From the NCBI GenBank assembly GCA_023362775.1, contig JALMGJ010000004.1, positions 84,391,798-84,455,797 on the forward strand: a stretch of DNA of 64,000 bases, given 5' to 3'. Positions 46,162-57,590 of the stretch are shown here, one piece after another. The notes beneath the pieces were generated by a model. It was not told the origin of the DNA, did not search any database, and saw only the letters and a program-made list of their open reading frames with translations. This DNA comes from Charina bottae (taxonomy: Eukaryota > Chordata > Lepidosauria > Squamata > Charinaidae). The position numbers were made by a program, and so were the translations under genes. Position 1 is the stretch's first letter. Each line of letters begins with the position of its first letter.

Positions 46162-47377
46162 AATCCTGCAAAAAAAAAAAAAGAGAGAGAAAAGGGAGAA
46201 AAGGGGAAGAAAGCACCATATAACAATATAACAAAAATTATTTTAAAAAAAGGGAAAAAATTAAAAAAAATTTTTTACAGGTAATAAAAAGAAAAAAGAA
46301 AAGGGAAAAAAGCAAATATCCAACAGGTTAAAAAGAAGAAAAAAAAAGAAAGAAAGAACTAGAATTTTTTTTAAAAAAAGGCTCCTTTAAAATTTTTCCT
46401 CTTAGTTCATTTATAATCCCTTATATATAAAAGTCCACAGTGTTCCAAACATCCAAGATAAAAGCCTAGGACTTTCTGTTCTCCTGTAGTCAAAATCCAA
46501 GATAAGAATAGTAAATATTCCCAGGGTTTCTCCTTCCCACTTGTAATTCTTCAATCCAACCACAAGTCAAAAAGAAAAAATGTTACTAGAAACGTAAAAA
46601 AGCCTCTATTTTCCATATAATAATCCAATAATCCAAATTAAACGTTAAATAACTTGACTTTTTCCAAAAAAATAAATCCAAACAGAGTTCAAAGTTCAGA
46701 AAGAAAAAGAGGAACTTGTATATATAAAAAAATATTTAATAGGGTTCTTGTTTTTCCTTTTCAGGCAGCAATCTCAACATCAAAGTCTTAAAAATAAAGT
46801 ATTAATCACTCCATTTAAATCCAGGTTTTAATATAATATTCCAGAGAACAAAAAGAGAAATTCCAATAATTGTCCATAAGTAAAAAACTCAAGCCAAACT
46901 AAAACAGTAGTAAAAGTCACTTTCACTTCTAGCAAAGCCACTTAACTTTCTCTTCCCACTGTTTATTCTTCCTTTAACAAGAAAAAAAAATATAACACCA
47001 GCAAATATAAATCAAGTCCAGATACAAATCTTAGCACTTAATATATATAAAAAATAATATTTAAAAGTAAAGAAAAGTGACTAAAAGCCTGATGGGCCAG
47101 CTACTTATCTTTTAGAATCACGGCTGCTGCAGAGCTCCGTTTTTCTTCCAGTCTCCTTTCATTGCTCCAATCTCCCTCCTCACGCGGTGGAAATTACGGG
47201 GGTTGGGGGAGAGCAATTACTCCGGAGACCCCTTGTGGTTAATCTTCTGATCTCACTCTCTTCGAGTGTGATTTTTTCAGCGATTTTCTTCTCCCAAATC
47301 GCTGCAAACAGCTTAGCCGTGGAATCGAGGCTAGGAGCCCCGGTTCTTCGCTGCACTCCGATCAGTACCCGGAAGTG
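46162..47377 (-). promoter_or_regulatory. L1 5' UTR / internal promoter region
   Basis: The region upstream of ORF1 in the L1. The first 280 bases (47377-47100) are GC-rich with CpGs; the remainder is A-rich on the sense strand. LINE 5' UTRs carry the internal promoter; no specific factor site was identified. Confidence 0.6.
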
Positions 47378-47396
47378 AAAGTTTGATAGAATTCTT

Positions 47397-49248
47397 GATA
47401 ATTTGAACATGAATTGGAAAAGATAATAAATCTACTATTTCAGTGTAACTGTGTTTTTCAGTTTATTCATATCTGTTATGTCAGTTGATATCTGTTATGG
47501 ATAGGAGATTGTGTAATATCCAAATCTTTTAAGATGTTTCAATGATTGAAAGATAATTTTGTTACATATTATCAGAAAAGCCTTTTAATTTTTTTTGTTT
47601 AAAATGTTGGTATTTTATAATTTCTAGTATTACTCATGTCCTTTTATAGTTATTTGTCTAAGTTTATAGCATTTAGATAATTCATTGTAAAATTTAAGTG
47701 TAATATTATAGGATTCTTTTCTTTACAGGCATTTTAATACCTGTACTTTGTAATTTTACCATAATAATGTTAACTTTACCTTATTTTATTTTATCAATAT
47801 AACTTTTTATTTTTATTTATATTTTAGCATAATTGTTATGTTATTAGTTATATGCTGGTCTATGACCGAAATAAAAAAATGACTGACTGATTGATTTATT
47901 GATTAATGTTGGTAAGAAATTCTATGAATTCTGATTTTTAGAATTATTTATGATTGGTATATGAATAAATGTGCTTAGAAAAATAAAGTCCTCTGCCCAC
48001 ATAGGTCAAGATTTATAGAAGTGTTCAAACTGAAAATATGTATATATTTAACTTGCTACATCTTGCTAGTATCCTAGCCAACCAAGTCATGCCTGAATTG
48101 TTCTTCATAATTTTTTTTAGGGAAATGTAATTCAGAGTTGATTAGTCAGGGCAAACATCTGTACAAAAATTAAGTTTTTTATTGATCCAAATACATTAAA
48201 CAGTATGTTTTGGCAATGTTATAATACAGCCCTAAGTAATGTTGTCAGATACCATTGGGGGGGGGGGGGTAAAAGGAATTTTAGGCCATTAGATATACTG
48301 TATAGAGGTGGACCAAATTTAATCAAAGCTAGCTTGTGGATATTTTATTAGAGGCCATGGGCATCTGGGGGGGGGCAAGATAGGGCAAATGGCCAAGTGT
48401 TGCAAACTCTGTCCCTTTTGTACTTGTTTCATAATGTCACACACAAGGGGCATAGTTTGCACCATGATATCACAATACATGTCTTGTTATTTTGACACAA
48501 GCTTGACTTACTCAGGATATCTCTCTAGATCAGAAAGTCTATGATGCAGAATAATGACCTTATGAAAATACAGTATTTGGATTATTATAGAAGCTTCTAG
48601 CTTTACAAGCAAAAATATAAGAGGTGCAAGATTTGACTTCTTAGAAATATTGATATAATAGGTTGGGATTCAGTTTAGTGGTTTAGTGTGACAAATTATA
48701 ACACCTTTTGTTCAATATCTAGAATTATGTAGGGCATAGATGGGATTCATTACAGAATCTTGACTATGGATTGGTAACAGAAATACCAATCGAAGAGTCT
48801 GATAACATAAACGTTTTCGCACCTATTTTCAGTTGTAAATGGAAGGAGATTTGTGTCCCTTTGTTTTGGAATTAAATTATATAAGTGCAAGGATATTTTA
48901 CGGCTATTCATACAAAGTTTTAAAAAAATCATGTAATAGAATATTTGGAAAGAGGGATAAAAAATTGCCTCAGTTGCAACATCAGGAAATCTGTTGTCTA
49001 GACCACCATCATTAAACCCTGAAGCTGAACACTGCCCAACATATCTTAAACCTCCTCATAGATTGAATGCCAAGTATGTATTAAATATTACTGTACTCAT
49101 TTAGCAAATTCTGAATATAATTCTTGGGGGAAAAATGGCATAGAACATCTAAAGGAATCATATTTTAGCAATGCATGAAAAAAATGCTTCCTGTAGAAAA
49201 AGAAAAACCTTTATCAGTTGAAATAATCCTGATTTGGCAATTGGCACC
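47397..49248. other. Spacer, with possible LINE tail at 47760-47885
   Basis: AT-rich DNA. TATGCTGGTCTATGACCGAA followed by ATAAA near 47855 looks like the 3' end of a LINE related to the one at 50475, but it is degraded. G-runs occur at 48257 and 48368. Confidence 0.45.
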
Positions 49249-49542
49249 ACTATCAGTTGTAGCTAAACCAAATCCAAGCTGCTCAGGTACCCTGGAGAAG
49301 AAGCTGATGCTAGGGAAAGTGGAAGGCAAAAGGAAGAGGGGCCGACCAAGGGCAAGATGGATGGATGATATTCTGGAGGTGACGGACTCAACCGTGGGGG
49401 AGCTGGGGATGGTGACGGCCGACAGGAAGCTCTGGCGTGGGCTGGTCCATGAAGTCATGAAGAGTCGGAAGCGACTGAATGAATAAACAACAACAACAAC
49501 AACTATCAGTTGTAGCTAAACCAAATCCAAGCTGCTCAGGTA
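49249..49542 (+). mobile_element. BovB (RTE) 3' end with a 41-bp target duplication
   Basis: A 212-bp insert (49290-49501) encodes the BovB C-terminus (LEKKLMLGKVEGKRKRGRPR, then ARWMDDILEVTDS and SRKRLNE), followed by an ACAACAACAA tail. It is flanked by two perfect 41-bp copies of host DNA (49249-49289 and 49502-49542). No difference between the copies suggests a very young insertion. It is strongly 5'-truncated. Confidence 0.95.
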
Positions 49543-50474
49543 TCATTAGGAAGTCAGTTACAGGACCATGTTTCCATTGCCTTTAAATCTGAAAGCCATG
49601 GGACAATTCATTATTGCTGTGACAGTATTGTGGTTTATACAAATCAGAGGAATCAAATACTCTATGAAATTCTCTATCTTGGTCTGTCCCATTCTTGGTT
49701 CAGAAGGAGAGCTACATGTTTTTATAATTTCATAATAAAGAAAAGAAGAAGCCCTGCTTGAAACAAGCATTAAGGCAAAATCCCTCCCTCCTTGGAATTA
49801 TTTAGCTTAGCCTCATAAATATGACCTACTGGAGAATTAATAAAAAAGCTTATTATTAATGTTCCCTATATTCTGAGTGTTAAACATGGTTGGAATTTTG
49901 CATTCCAGGAACAGAAAAAGATGACCAATATAAGCTGATGGATATAAAATAGTATTCATTTTCTATATGCAGGTTATAATCTAATATACTGTATAATGAT
50001 GATTCTTATGGAAAAGTCTTCCTTTGATGTAGGGGAGAGGATTGGTTGTACAAAAGTAACAATTTCTTTGCAAACAAAATTAAGGATATCAACTTATTTT
50101 ATAAATCATATGTCTCCTTCTCTGTCTAAATTTTATTTACTATGTATCTTATTCTAAGGATTTCCTATAGGTTTATTTTTACAAGTTTGTAGAGATTTAA
50201 TTTGAATCTTCCTCTAGATTTCTATGGGTTTGTTCATTTCTAAATCTTATTTGTGATGTGTCTTATTCTATAGGCTTACTCCTTTTATTACTATCCTTGT
50301 TTCTATGAGTTTGCCCACACTTGTGTTATTTATTAGGGCTTAGTCCTATTAGATCTCTACCAGCTGTTGACTATGTTGAAACTAAAGTTCTTTTCTCCTC
50401 AGCCTGAGTCCTAGCCACATTTTAGCCACCCTGGTTTGGCTATCTTGTTTGCTGACTTGCATTATCTAGGTTTT
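49543..50474. other. Spacer without recognised features
   Basis: AT-rich intronic DNA; no element supported. Confidence 0.4.
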
Positions 50475-50700
50475 TTGGAGAGGCGGAGCTAAGATGGCGA
50501 TGGAGCAGCAGCTTCTCTGCTGAGCTCCTTCTGATATTTTATATGTTCTATTCATTTTTATAAACAGCCTAGCTACACATCTTAATTTTTATCTAGCTTT
50601 ATTTTATAAACACATTCTCTGCAAGAGATATTCTAAAACTGAACGCCAAGTTCCTAAAACATCATACAGGCTTCAGTTACGATGCGACGACACTGAAGCA

Positions 50701-51819
50701 ATGGGGAAGAACAAGAAGCACAACAGGACTAGCCCAGGCACTCAGACTCTACCCAAACCTACAAAGCAGCTAAAAATTGAGGACTATGTGGTGGACAAGA
50801 AAACTGTGAGTAAAAATAATAACAAAATAGATCCTCTCTATTCCAACCCTACCTCCAACAGTTATGATACTCTGAACTGGGATTTGGAAACAGAAATCGA
50901 AAAACAACAATTATTGGAGCTGTCCTCTACTTTGCATGAGGAATCAAACCAACTGATTGAACCCCTGTATTTACTACCTTCCCCTGTTGTAAATACATCT
51001 TTGATGGGGGAAGAGCAAGTTAAGCAATCTCCAAAGGAATGTACAACAGGCTTTGCTGCTAGACAATGCTTATTAACTGCACATACTGTAATTTCAACTT
51101 TTGAATATTTAACTTCCATAAACACAAAGGTGGACTCCTTAAAAACAGCCTTTGAAACTTTTGTGCAAAGTTATGGAGATAAGCTAGCAGCTTTTAAAGT
51201 AACTCAAAACATCGGCACCAATTCTGAATTGTTTATGGACAACCAAAGGAAACAAAATTGTTCAGAAGAACAAATTAAGATTAGCAAGGTCAACCAAAAC
51301 CAGGCAGAGTTTACAGCCTCACCTTCTACCAAAGAGATAAGCCCAAACAAGCACAACCGCACACTTCAAACAAACCAAGTTGCTCTAAGGATTAACCTCA
51401 ACAGATTTAACATTGGACGCTGGTCCACCAGAAGAGCTATTATTCTATCACTTAGCTCACTTCTTCGATGCCAGCATCATATGATTGACCTGAGTGCTGT
51501 TGAATGGCTTCCTAGTATGACAGGTCATAAACGAATTTTATTGTCTTTTAACCATTCCACCATTCCCTGTATGCTGTTCAAAATGAAATCTTTTCTTTCC
51601 ACTTTTCAATTATACCCACTGCGTGTTTTCCGAGATGAAAAAAGGACTGCACTTTTTGGTTTAACATCTCAAGCAGATACTCCCCTGCCTCATGCTACGG
51701 GCAGCATGCCAAATGATAGAAACCACAGCAACCCAGCACCTCTAGCATCCCTGACAAGACACTACCCAAATAATCATATTGAAATGATGGGAAAAAAATT
51801 GGCACTGATGAAGCTCTAG
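50701..51819 (+). CDS. ORF1 protein of the unassigned LINE
   Basis: A 372-codon open frame from an ATG at 50701, the longest uninterrupted ORF1-type frame in the window. The first 40 residues are lysine-rich and basic. The middle is polar, with a possible coiled coil at residues 120-170. Residues 240-310 resemble an RRM-type fold as in L1/I ORF1 (HMIDLSAVEWLPSMTGHKRI, then LLSFN and PLRVFRD). There is no zinc knuckle. By analogy it would bind element RNA; this is inference. The likely reading continues past 51819 in another frame, so the true C-terminus is probably lost to a frameshift near 51800. Confidence 0.55.
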   Translation: MGKNKKHNRTSPGTQTLPKPTKQLKIEDYVVDKKTVSKNNNKIDPLYSNPTSNSYDTLNWDLETEIEKQQLLELSSTLHEESNQLIEPLYLLPSPVVNTSLMGEEQVKQSPKECTTGFAARQCLLTAHTVISTFEYLTSINTKVDSLKTAFETFVQSYGDKLAAFKVTQNIGTNSELFMDNQRKQNCSEEQIKISKVNQNQAEFTASPSTKEISPNKHNRTLQTNQVALRINLNRFNIGRWSTRRAIILSLSSLLRCQHHMIDLSAVEWLPSMTGHKRILLSFNHSTIPCMLFKMKSFLSTFQLYPLRVFRDEKRTALFGLTSQADTPLPHATGSMPNDRNHSNPAPLASLTRHYPNNHIEMMGKKLALMKL

Positions 51820-51944
51820 AAACAGGACTAATTAACTCTTTTGAAGCCTTACCAAACTGTGAACAAGAAGAAATACTGAGACGACTGGATGAATTAAAAC
51901 AAACACTGCTGCTAACCTGAGAAGCAGCTAAACCTCTAATTGAC

Positions 51945-53801
51945 TTGATATCTTTGGACCTTTCATCTGACAGCAGCTCTGCAGAAAATTTTTATAAACA
52001 CTCTGAACCTTGCAATCAAACAACTCAGTTAAAGAAGAAAAATACCCTACATCCCAGAAAGCCCACGTGTCCTATTCCAAAACAGCCCAAATTGACTCCA
52101 TCTTGTCCTGTTTCAGATTCTTGGTGGGTCCCCATCCTGACTAGACTCTTCTCAGAAATAGATAAAACATGTGTTGTATCTCCCCACTGGAAACAAAGTA
52201 TAATATAAGCAATCTTCAAAAAGGGTAATCGGCAAGAACCTGCCAATTATCGCCCAATTAGTCTGCTAGACATTTCTTCCAAGCTCTATGCCAGACATCT
52301 CTTGAATAAACTAGAAGATTGGGATGAAGAAACAAAACTCTTTCATCCAGAACAGGCAGGGTTCCGAAAAGGACATAGCACAGTAGATCACTGTGCTACT
52401 CTGAAGGCCCTTATTCAGAAATATACCAATGGGCATACAAAACATCTCTACATAGCTTTTATTGATCTCACCTCTGCCTTTGATTCCATTGACAGGTCTC
52501 AACTATGGGAGAAATTAGTTAGGACAGATATTGATAAGCGCCTTCTTAAATTAATTATAGAACTATATAACAACATTACAGCTAGGGTAAGAATGGGTCC
52601 ACAAGGGTCCTTGTCAGACCCCATTTTATTGGAGAGAGGAGTTAAACAGGGCTGCCTACTTGTTCCCTTTTTATTTAATTTCTACATTAATGATATTGTA
52701 GAGGTCATGAAGTCACAAGGTTTTCTCTCCCCTTCGCTCAATGGACAGACAATCTCAATATTAATGTACGCTGATGATATGGCTCTTATTTCCTATACTG
52801 AGATTGGCCTCAGAAGATTATTGGCCAGACTAGCTGCTTATTGTGAAATGGAAAAATTGAAGATAAATTACAATAAAACTAAAGTAGTAGTTTTTGGCAA
52901 AAGTAATATTAAACATAGATGAACAATTAATGCCCAACTAATAGAGCAATGTCCCTCCTTTAAATACCTGGGCATCACCTTTCATAAGTCCCTTTTGTGG
53001 AAAGTACATTTATCTAATGCTTTGGCAACTGCTCAGCGAACAGTAGGTGCCATTTTGAAATTTTTCTATTCTAAAGGAGGGCAATTGGTAGCCCCTGTAC
53101 TTAAAATATTCCAAGGCAAGGTGATAGCCCAGATGCTGTATGGGTCTGAGATTTGGGGGTGGGATGAGAAGGTCATTGCCCAATTGGAAATAGTCCAAAG
53201 CAACTTTATAAGGAAGATCTTAGGCCTCCCCCAGGGCACCCCTGCTGCCTATTTAAGGATGGAGGTAGGACTACCTTCCATCGCTGTTAGAATACACCTT
53301 GCATTGTTGGGCCACTATAAGAAATTAGAAAGCCTCCAAGAATCCCATCTCGCCAAACTCTGTTTTATACATTACACAGCTGTAAATCAGTGGACTAAAC
53401 TTTTGTCACCCATTTTACAAATGTATTCCCTACCATCTTTGGGAGAACTCAGAACTTGGAATAGAGAAAACATTAGAGATTGGTTTTTTGAAAGGGATAC
53501 CAATAAAGATGCAATTACAGTACAATCATCCAAATTTTCATCCTGGTACTATCATTATAAAAAACATAGAAGCCTCTCCCAGTACCTGGTTAATATAACC
53601 AGTGCACCACTGAGAAGGGCTTTAACATCCCTTTGCCTGCAGACCATGCCCTCCGCATATCTCGAAGGGAGGTTTTGTAAGCTCCCTGTCGAACAATGCC
53701 TCTGTCCTTGTGGTGTTGGACAAGTGGAGGATGTTATCCATTATGTCCTCCACTGCCCCATTTATAACGAGATCAGGGCTAAATTATTAATGACTGATTA
53801 A
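51945..53801 (+). pseudogene. Reverse transcriptase ORF2 of the unassigned LINE, N-terminally deleted
   Basis: One frame carries the product with in-frame stops at 52206-52208 (TAA) and 52920-52922 (TGA). Visible blocks are PANYRPISLLD, EQAGFRKGHSTVDH, YIAFIDLTSAFDS, GVKQGCLLVPFLFNFYIND and the catalytic box YADDMALIS near 52768. After the second stop come FKYLGITFH, MLYGSEIWGWDE and NFIRKILGLP. A C-terminal CXCX8HX4C finger (CPCG, then HYVLHC) lies near 53701-53760. No endonuclease precedes the palm domain, and no restriction-like endonuclease was seen after the finger. Confidence 0.85.
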
Positions 53802-54120
53802 CTCAAGGGCTCTGATATTGAAAAGCTTATTTATCTTCTTGCAGATGTATTCCCAATTTGCTCTGCTCTCACTTAAACTTAGGAAGAAATATTTAAGTTC
53901 TTAGTTGTAGCTCTGGCTCTGTTTTGCTGTAACCTTTTTCTTTTATATTTAATGCTTCTTTTATTACTTTATTTTATAATTTCATTTTATTGTTTTAATG
54001 TTATTATATTTTATTGTATTTTATTGCAGTCTTATGTTATGACCTGTGGTTACAACAATAAACTTTACTATTACTATTACTATTACTATTTTTGGACTCT
54101 TCTGCCATAAGCTACTACTT

Positions 54121-54410
54121 TCAGTTTCTAGTGGGGAGGGGTCTGCCCTCTGGAACAGCATCCACCTAGAGATCTGGATGGCTCCAATCCTGTTAGCCTT
54201 ATGAAAGGCTCTGAAGACCTGTCTGTTCCCCCAGGCATTTGAGGCAGGAACTAAGGCTTTGCTGGTGATGTGGTTTTGTTTTGGGGATGCTGCTTTGTCC
54301 AGGGCATCATGGATTATATATTGTTGTGTCAGTTTTAATCTTCATATGCCACCCAGAGTCACTGCTGTGAAATGGGAGGTTCCATAAATTAAATAAATAA
54401 ATTTCATAAC
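54121..54410 (+). mobile_element. L2 3' end
   Basis: Coding remains (GGGGTCTGCCCTCTGGAACA and TATGAAAGGCTCTGAAGACC) correspond to the last part of the L2 ORF as at 3040-3160. The tail GCCACCCAGAGTCACTG leads to TTAAATAAATAAATTT. Confidence 0.75.
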
Positions 54411-54463
54411 ATTACTAGCTGGATGGGGGCACTGCTATAGAAGTTGCGGGGCTGTTGGGATCC

Positions 54464-54740
54464 TGTAATGGTATGTGGGAATGACCTTGGGAGTTGGGGT
54501 TGGGGGGGAGATTCTGCCTAGATAAAGATCAGATAAGAGAGGACATAGCCCACAGCTGCATAACAGGCAGAGAAAGAAACTCAGAAAGGAACCTCCCTAA
54601 CTTCTCAGGCTGTAAAAGAGACAGTGGGAGATTTGTACAATCAGATTATATTGCAAGATTCTGTTAATGTAGCCTTACAATAAAGTAGACTTAGCTCATC
54701 TGGTTGCATTTTCTGTCTGATCTACCTGGGAAGGCTGACA
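54464..54740 (+). mobile_element. Solo LTR, 277 bp
   Basis: TGTAATGGTATG to AAGGCTGACA, flanked by GATCC on both sides (54459-54463 and 54741-54745), a perfect 5-bp target duplication. It contains ACAATAAAGTAGA, a plausible polyadenylation signal. Its 3' third matches the fragment at 15678-15768 in reverse. The short length and 5-bp duplication suit a gypsy-type element; no internal sequence is present to decide. Confidence 0.8.
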
Positions 54741-54745
54741 GATCC

Positions 54746-55087
54746 ACAGCTTTTCCTGCCTTGTGGCTCTGCTCAGTTCTCAAATATCTTATATGTTTTG
54801 CAACCGTAGTCAGCTTCTGCATGCTGGCTGTCTCCTACACTCACCAAACTGGCTTAGTCATGGGCATCCTTTGGTTTGCTCATCTCTTTTTTGTAACACT
54901 ACTTTTCCTCCTCTCTCCGGAACAGATTCCCTCCCAACATACCCATATCCAGATCTGGGAGGCTTCTCATTTTGTAGCTGGAGTACAGTTGTGCTTAAGT
55001 TAATTGGGCTGCCTCAAATCCCAGAGAGAAAGAATGAAAAAAGGGATAGAAGAGCTCGTACAGACTACTGTGAGAATTTCCTTCCAT
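54746..55087. other. Spacer without recognised features
   Basis: Two overlapping short ORFs (54704-55003, 54763-55089) show no family signature; one predicts hydrophobic stretches by chance. Confidence 0.4.
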
Positions 55088-55092
55088 AATAT

Positions 55093-55131
<39 letters not shown>

Positions 55132-55183
55132 TTATTTGGATTTATCCCCGCCCATCTCTACCGTGGTAGACTCTGGGTGGTAA
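55088..55183 (-). mobile_element. L2 3' tail with expanded (TTTA)n
   Basis: On the minus strand TACCACCCAGAGTCTACCAC, then GGTAGAGATGGGCGGGGATA and an (AAAT)n run of about 11 units (plus-strand TTTA at 55088-55132). Confidence 0.75.
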
Positions 55184-55199
55184 TATGATAGTTTTATTC

Positions 55200-56935
55200 T
55201 AGTTTAGACTAGAGAAATATTCTTATGCCATATTTTCATTTCTTTTTATTTTTCCCAAATAGGAATATTATTTTTTACTGATTTGTTAACATATTTAGTA
55301 ACATTAGTTCCTAAATATTTAAAACATTTATATGCCACTGGTATTTTTAATTTATTAGATACCTCTTTCTGCACTTTAGGAACCATTAGGTGAGACTTAT
55401 GAACATTTACCAGTAAGCCTGATGCTTTTACAGATTCCCCCAACTCCATTCTAATATGTTTTGCAGAATGCCCAATATTTGAATGCATTGGTATCATGTC
55501 ATCAGTGATATAATGTCATCAGCAAACAAGTTTAACAAATAACTTCTTTCTCCTATTTTTACCCCTTTAATTTCCTTGTTGTCACATAACACTACCATTA
55601 ATATTTTTATAACAAAATCAAGTAACAATGTTGATAAAGAGCAACCCTGTTTTGTTCCTCTTGAAAGTATAAATTCTTCTGAATCACAGTTATTAATTCT
55701 TATTTGAGCAAAATATGATTATAAATTTGATCTAATATGTTTAAAAAATAATCACCAAATTCAAATTTCCACAATGTTTGCTTTAAAAAGATTCCTTCAA
55801 CACACTAAAAAGCTATGAGAATGTCTTGTGAGCATAATGATAATGTATTAATTTTACAATGGTTAATGATATTCAACAATTTTTTAATGGGACCTGATAT
55901 ATTCCTTTTGGGGATAAATCCTGCTTGATGAGGTTGCATAATTTTTCCCACAATTTATTTGAGATGATTAGCTAAAATCTTACTGAATAATTTACAATCC
56001 ATGTTAAGTAGAAATATAGGTCTATAGGAGGATACTTCTTGTAAATCTTTACCTGTTTAGGGATTAAACTTGTTTTGGATGTTTGCCATGTTGATGGGAG
56101 AGAATGTCCTTGGCACAAGAAGTTGCTAATTAACAAAAATTCCAGGATCAACATTTCTTTAAATTCCTTATTATATTCTCCTGTTAATCCATCAGGACAC
56201 TGGGACTTACCAATTCTTTTTTCTTTTACTTAAGCTTTGCCAGTAGCCTTGCATTTTTATTATCAAATTCATAGTATTTTTGTTTCAAATATAAGAATTG
56301 TGTTAGATTTTTTTTTTCAGTTTCTAAAATATATAACTGTATAGTCAGTTTCTCTACCATGGTTCTTTGGCTTATGCATTCACCTCCTGCGACAGCTTTC
56401 ATCTCATCTTGTTAAAGATGTTTGTTTTGCAGCATTTTCTTTGAAATAATTTCTTAGTGTGTATTCTAAATGTTGCTTCACCCATGGGTTCTGAAGCAAG
56501 CTATAATTGAAGAACCAGAAGAAAGAATATGGAACACTTTCTTTGAGATTAAACCCCAAGATTATTGGTACATAATCTGTAATGTGTATGGAGGCAATTT
56601 CTATCCATTATAATTGATTTGGAAGAAGAAAACAAAAGAACCCCAAATGTAATCTATCCTTGAAAAGGATTGATGCCTACCAGAATAATGAGTATATCCT
56701 TTTGATGGGGGATTCATGGTCCACAATGTATCAGTAAGCCCATACAATTAAATAGTGCCTGCATCTTCTAACATACTAAATATCATCTTTTATTCTAATG
56801 AACAGCTGTCAGTATTCTTGCATCAATATTTAAATCTCCTCCCAGGATTAGATTTCCCATCCACATTTCTCCAAACATTTCGTTATATTTTGTATAAAAC
56901 CAAATTGTTTTAAATGTCTATAAATTTAAATATTT
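55200..56935 (-). mobile_element. Old L1 fragment
   Basis: Minus-strand pieces follow L1 ORF2 order. An endonuclease-like region lies at about 56900-56480. A reverse-transcriptase segment lies at 56154-55972 (PSTWQTSKTSLIPKQ, like PE(S/T)WKEA.I.LIPK, then a decayed YRPISL block). A later RT block lies at 55497-55246 (VKASGLLVNVHKS, FKYLGTNVT). Many stops and frameshifts make it much older than the L1 at 41025. Confidence 0.7.
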
Positions 56936-56969
56936 TTAGTAAGATAGAGAAGGTGTCTTGGTTTTTTTT

Positions 56970-57046
56970 TTTTGTTTATTCATTCAGTCGCTTCCGACTC
57001 TTCGTGACTTCATGGACCAGCCCACGCCAGAGCTTCCTGTCGGTTA
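56970..57046 (-). mobile_element. BovB 3' end, very short
   Basis: GTTTATTCATTCAGTCGCTT, CCGACTCTTCGTGACTTCAT, GGACCAGCCCACGCCAGAGC and TTCCTGTCGG match the last 75 bp of the BovB copies at 49290 and 63205. It is preceded on the plus strand by a T-run. Confidence 0.85.
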
Positions 57047-57364
57047 CCAGCCTTAATAACTGTTGCTGCTAATTTGTGCCTTGATGCTTAATTTAGGATT
57101 TGAAGGACAGATACCAAAGAATGAGAATACCAAGAGAGACACCAGGATGGCAATCAACTTTGAAGAAAGTTTATTAAGAAATTGTTCCTAACATACAGTA
57201 CTAGGGGGTCCCGTTTTAATCTGCTGGTTTGCCCAAATGGCAAGGATGGTCTCCAGAATTTGACTCACATGGAAGCTGACTTTGCAGGACAAATTGTATA
57301 GCCCCCTGTCCCTGCTCCCCTGCCCTTTGGAATGCTCGCCCTGGCACTGGGGATTAACAAGAAG
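57047..57364. other. Unassigned, possibly part of an LTR
   Basis: GAAAGTTTATTAAGAAA near 57170 reads as TTTCTTAATAAACTTTC on the minus strand, a polyadenylation-like signal of an LTR. Termini were not found. Confidence 0.3.
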
Positions 57365-57590
57365 GAAATTTATTTATTTATTTAATTTTTATCCCACCTT
57401 TCTTATTTTTATAAATAACTCCAGGCAGTGAACATACCTATACTCCTTCCTCCTATTTCCCCACAACAACAACCCTGTGAGGTGAATTGGGCTGAGAGAG
57501 AGTGACTGGCCCAAGGTCACCCAGCCTGCTTTATGCCCAAGGCGGGACTAGAACTCTCAGAGTCCTGGTTTCTAGCCCAGCACCTTTTTG
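57365..57590 (-). mobile_element. CORE-like SINE with L2-like tail
   Basis: The left end TTTATTTATTTATTTAATTT with TTATCCCACCTTTC is an L2-like tail. CCACAACAACAACCCTGTGA, then GAGAGTGACTGGCCCAAGGT form the CORE-like body, and GGGACTAGAACTCTC with CTGGTTTCTAGCCC is the tRNA-like part. The head resembles that of the 1361 family, but the tail differs, so this is a second SINE family mobilised by a different LINE. Confidence 0.7.

Larger units (their letters stand above)
41025..47377 (-). mobile_element. Full-length L1 LINE, two ORFs, broken
   Basis: A 6.35-kb minus-strand element bounded by 19-bp target duplications. In its own direction it has a GC-rich 5' UTR of about 1.2 kb (47377-46162), ORF1 (46161-45106), a 14-base gap, ORF2 (from 45091), a 3' UTR and a short A tail at 41025-41034. 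Length, two-ORF plan, AP endonuclease, FADD reverse transcriptase and C-terminal CCHC all say L1. It keeps its 5' end, which most LINE copies lose. One stop in ORF1 and several stops and frameshifts in ORF2 make it inactive. The near-identical target duplications indicate a moderately recent insertion. Confidence 0.95.
50475..54096 (+). mobile_element. Two-ORF LINE lacking its endonuclease region, clade unassigned
   Basis: The element starts near GGAGAGGCGGAGCTAAGATG (50477) and ends in AACAATAAAC with TTACTA repeats (54063-54090). TTTTTGGA at 50472-50479 and 54089-54096 may be an 8-bp target duplication. It contains an ORF1, then within about 300 bp the palm of a non-LTR reverse transcriptase, so the roughly 700-bp endonuclease and the N-terminal part of ORF2 are missing. 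Because both ends are present, this looks like an internal deletion. The clade could be I/Vingi-, R4- or CR1/L2-related; I cannot decide by eye. Confidence 0.75.

Noticed and set aside
57047..57364. Possible LTR interrupted by a SINE
   Set aside because: A polyadenylation-like motif only; no defined ends, so it is kept as unassigned.
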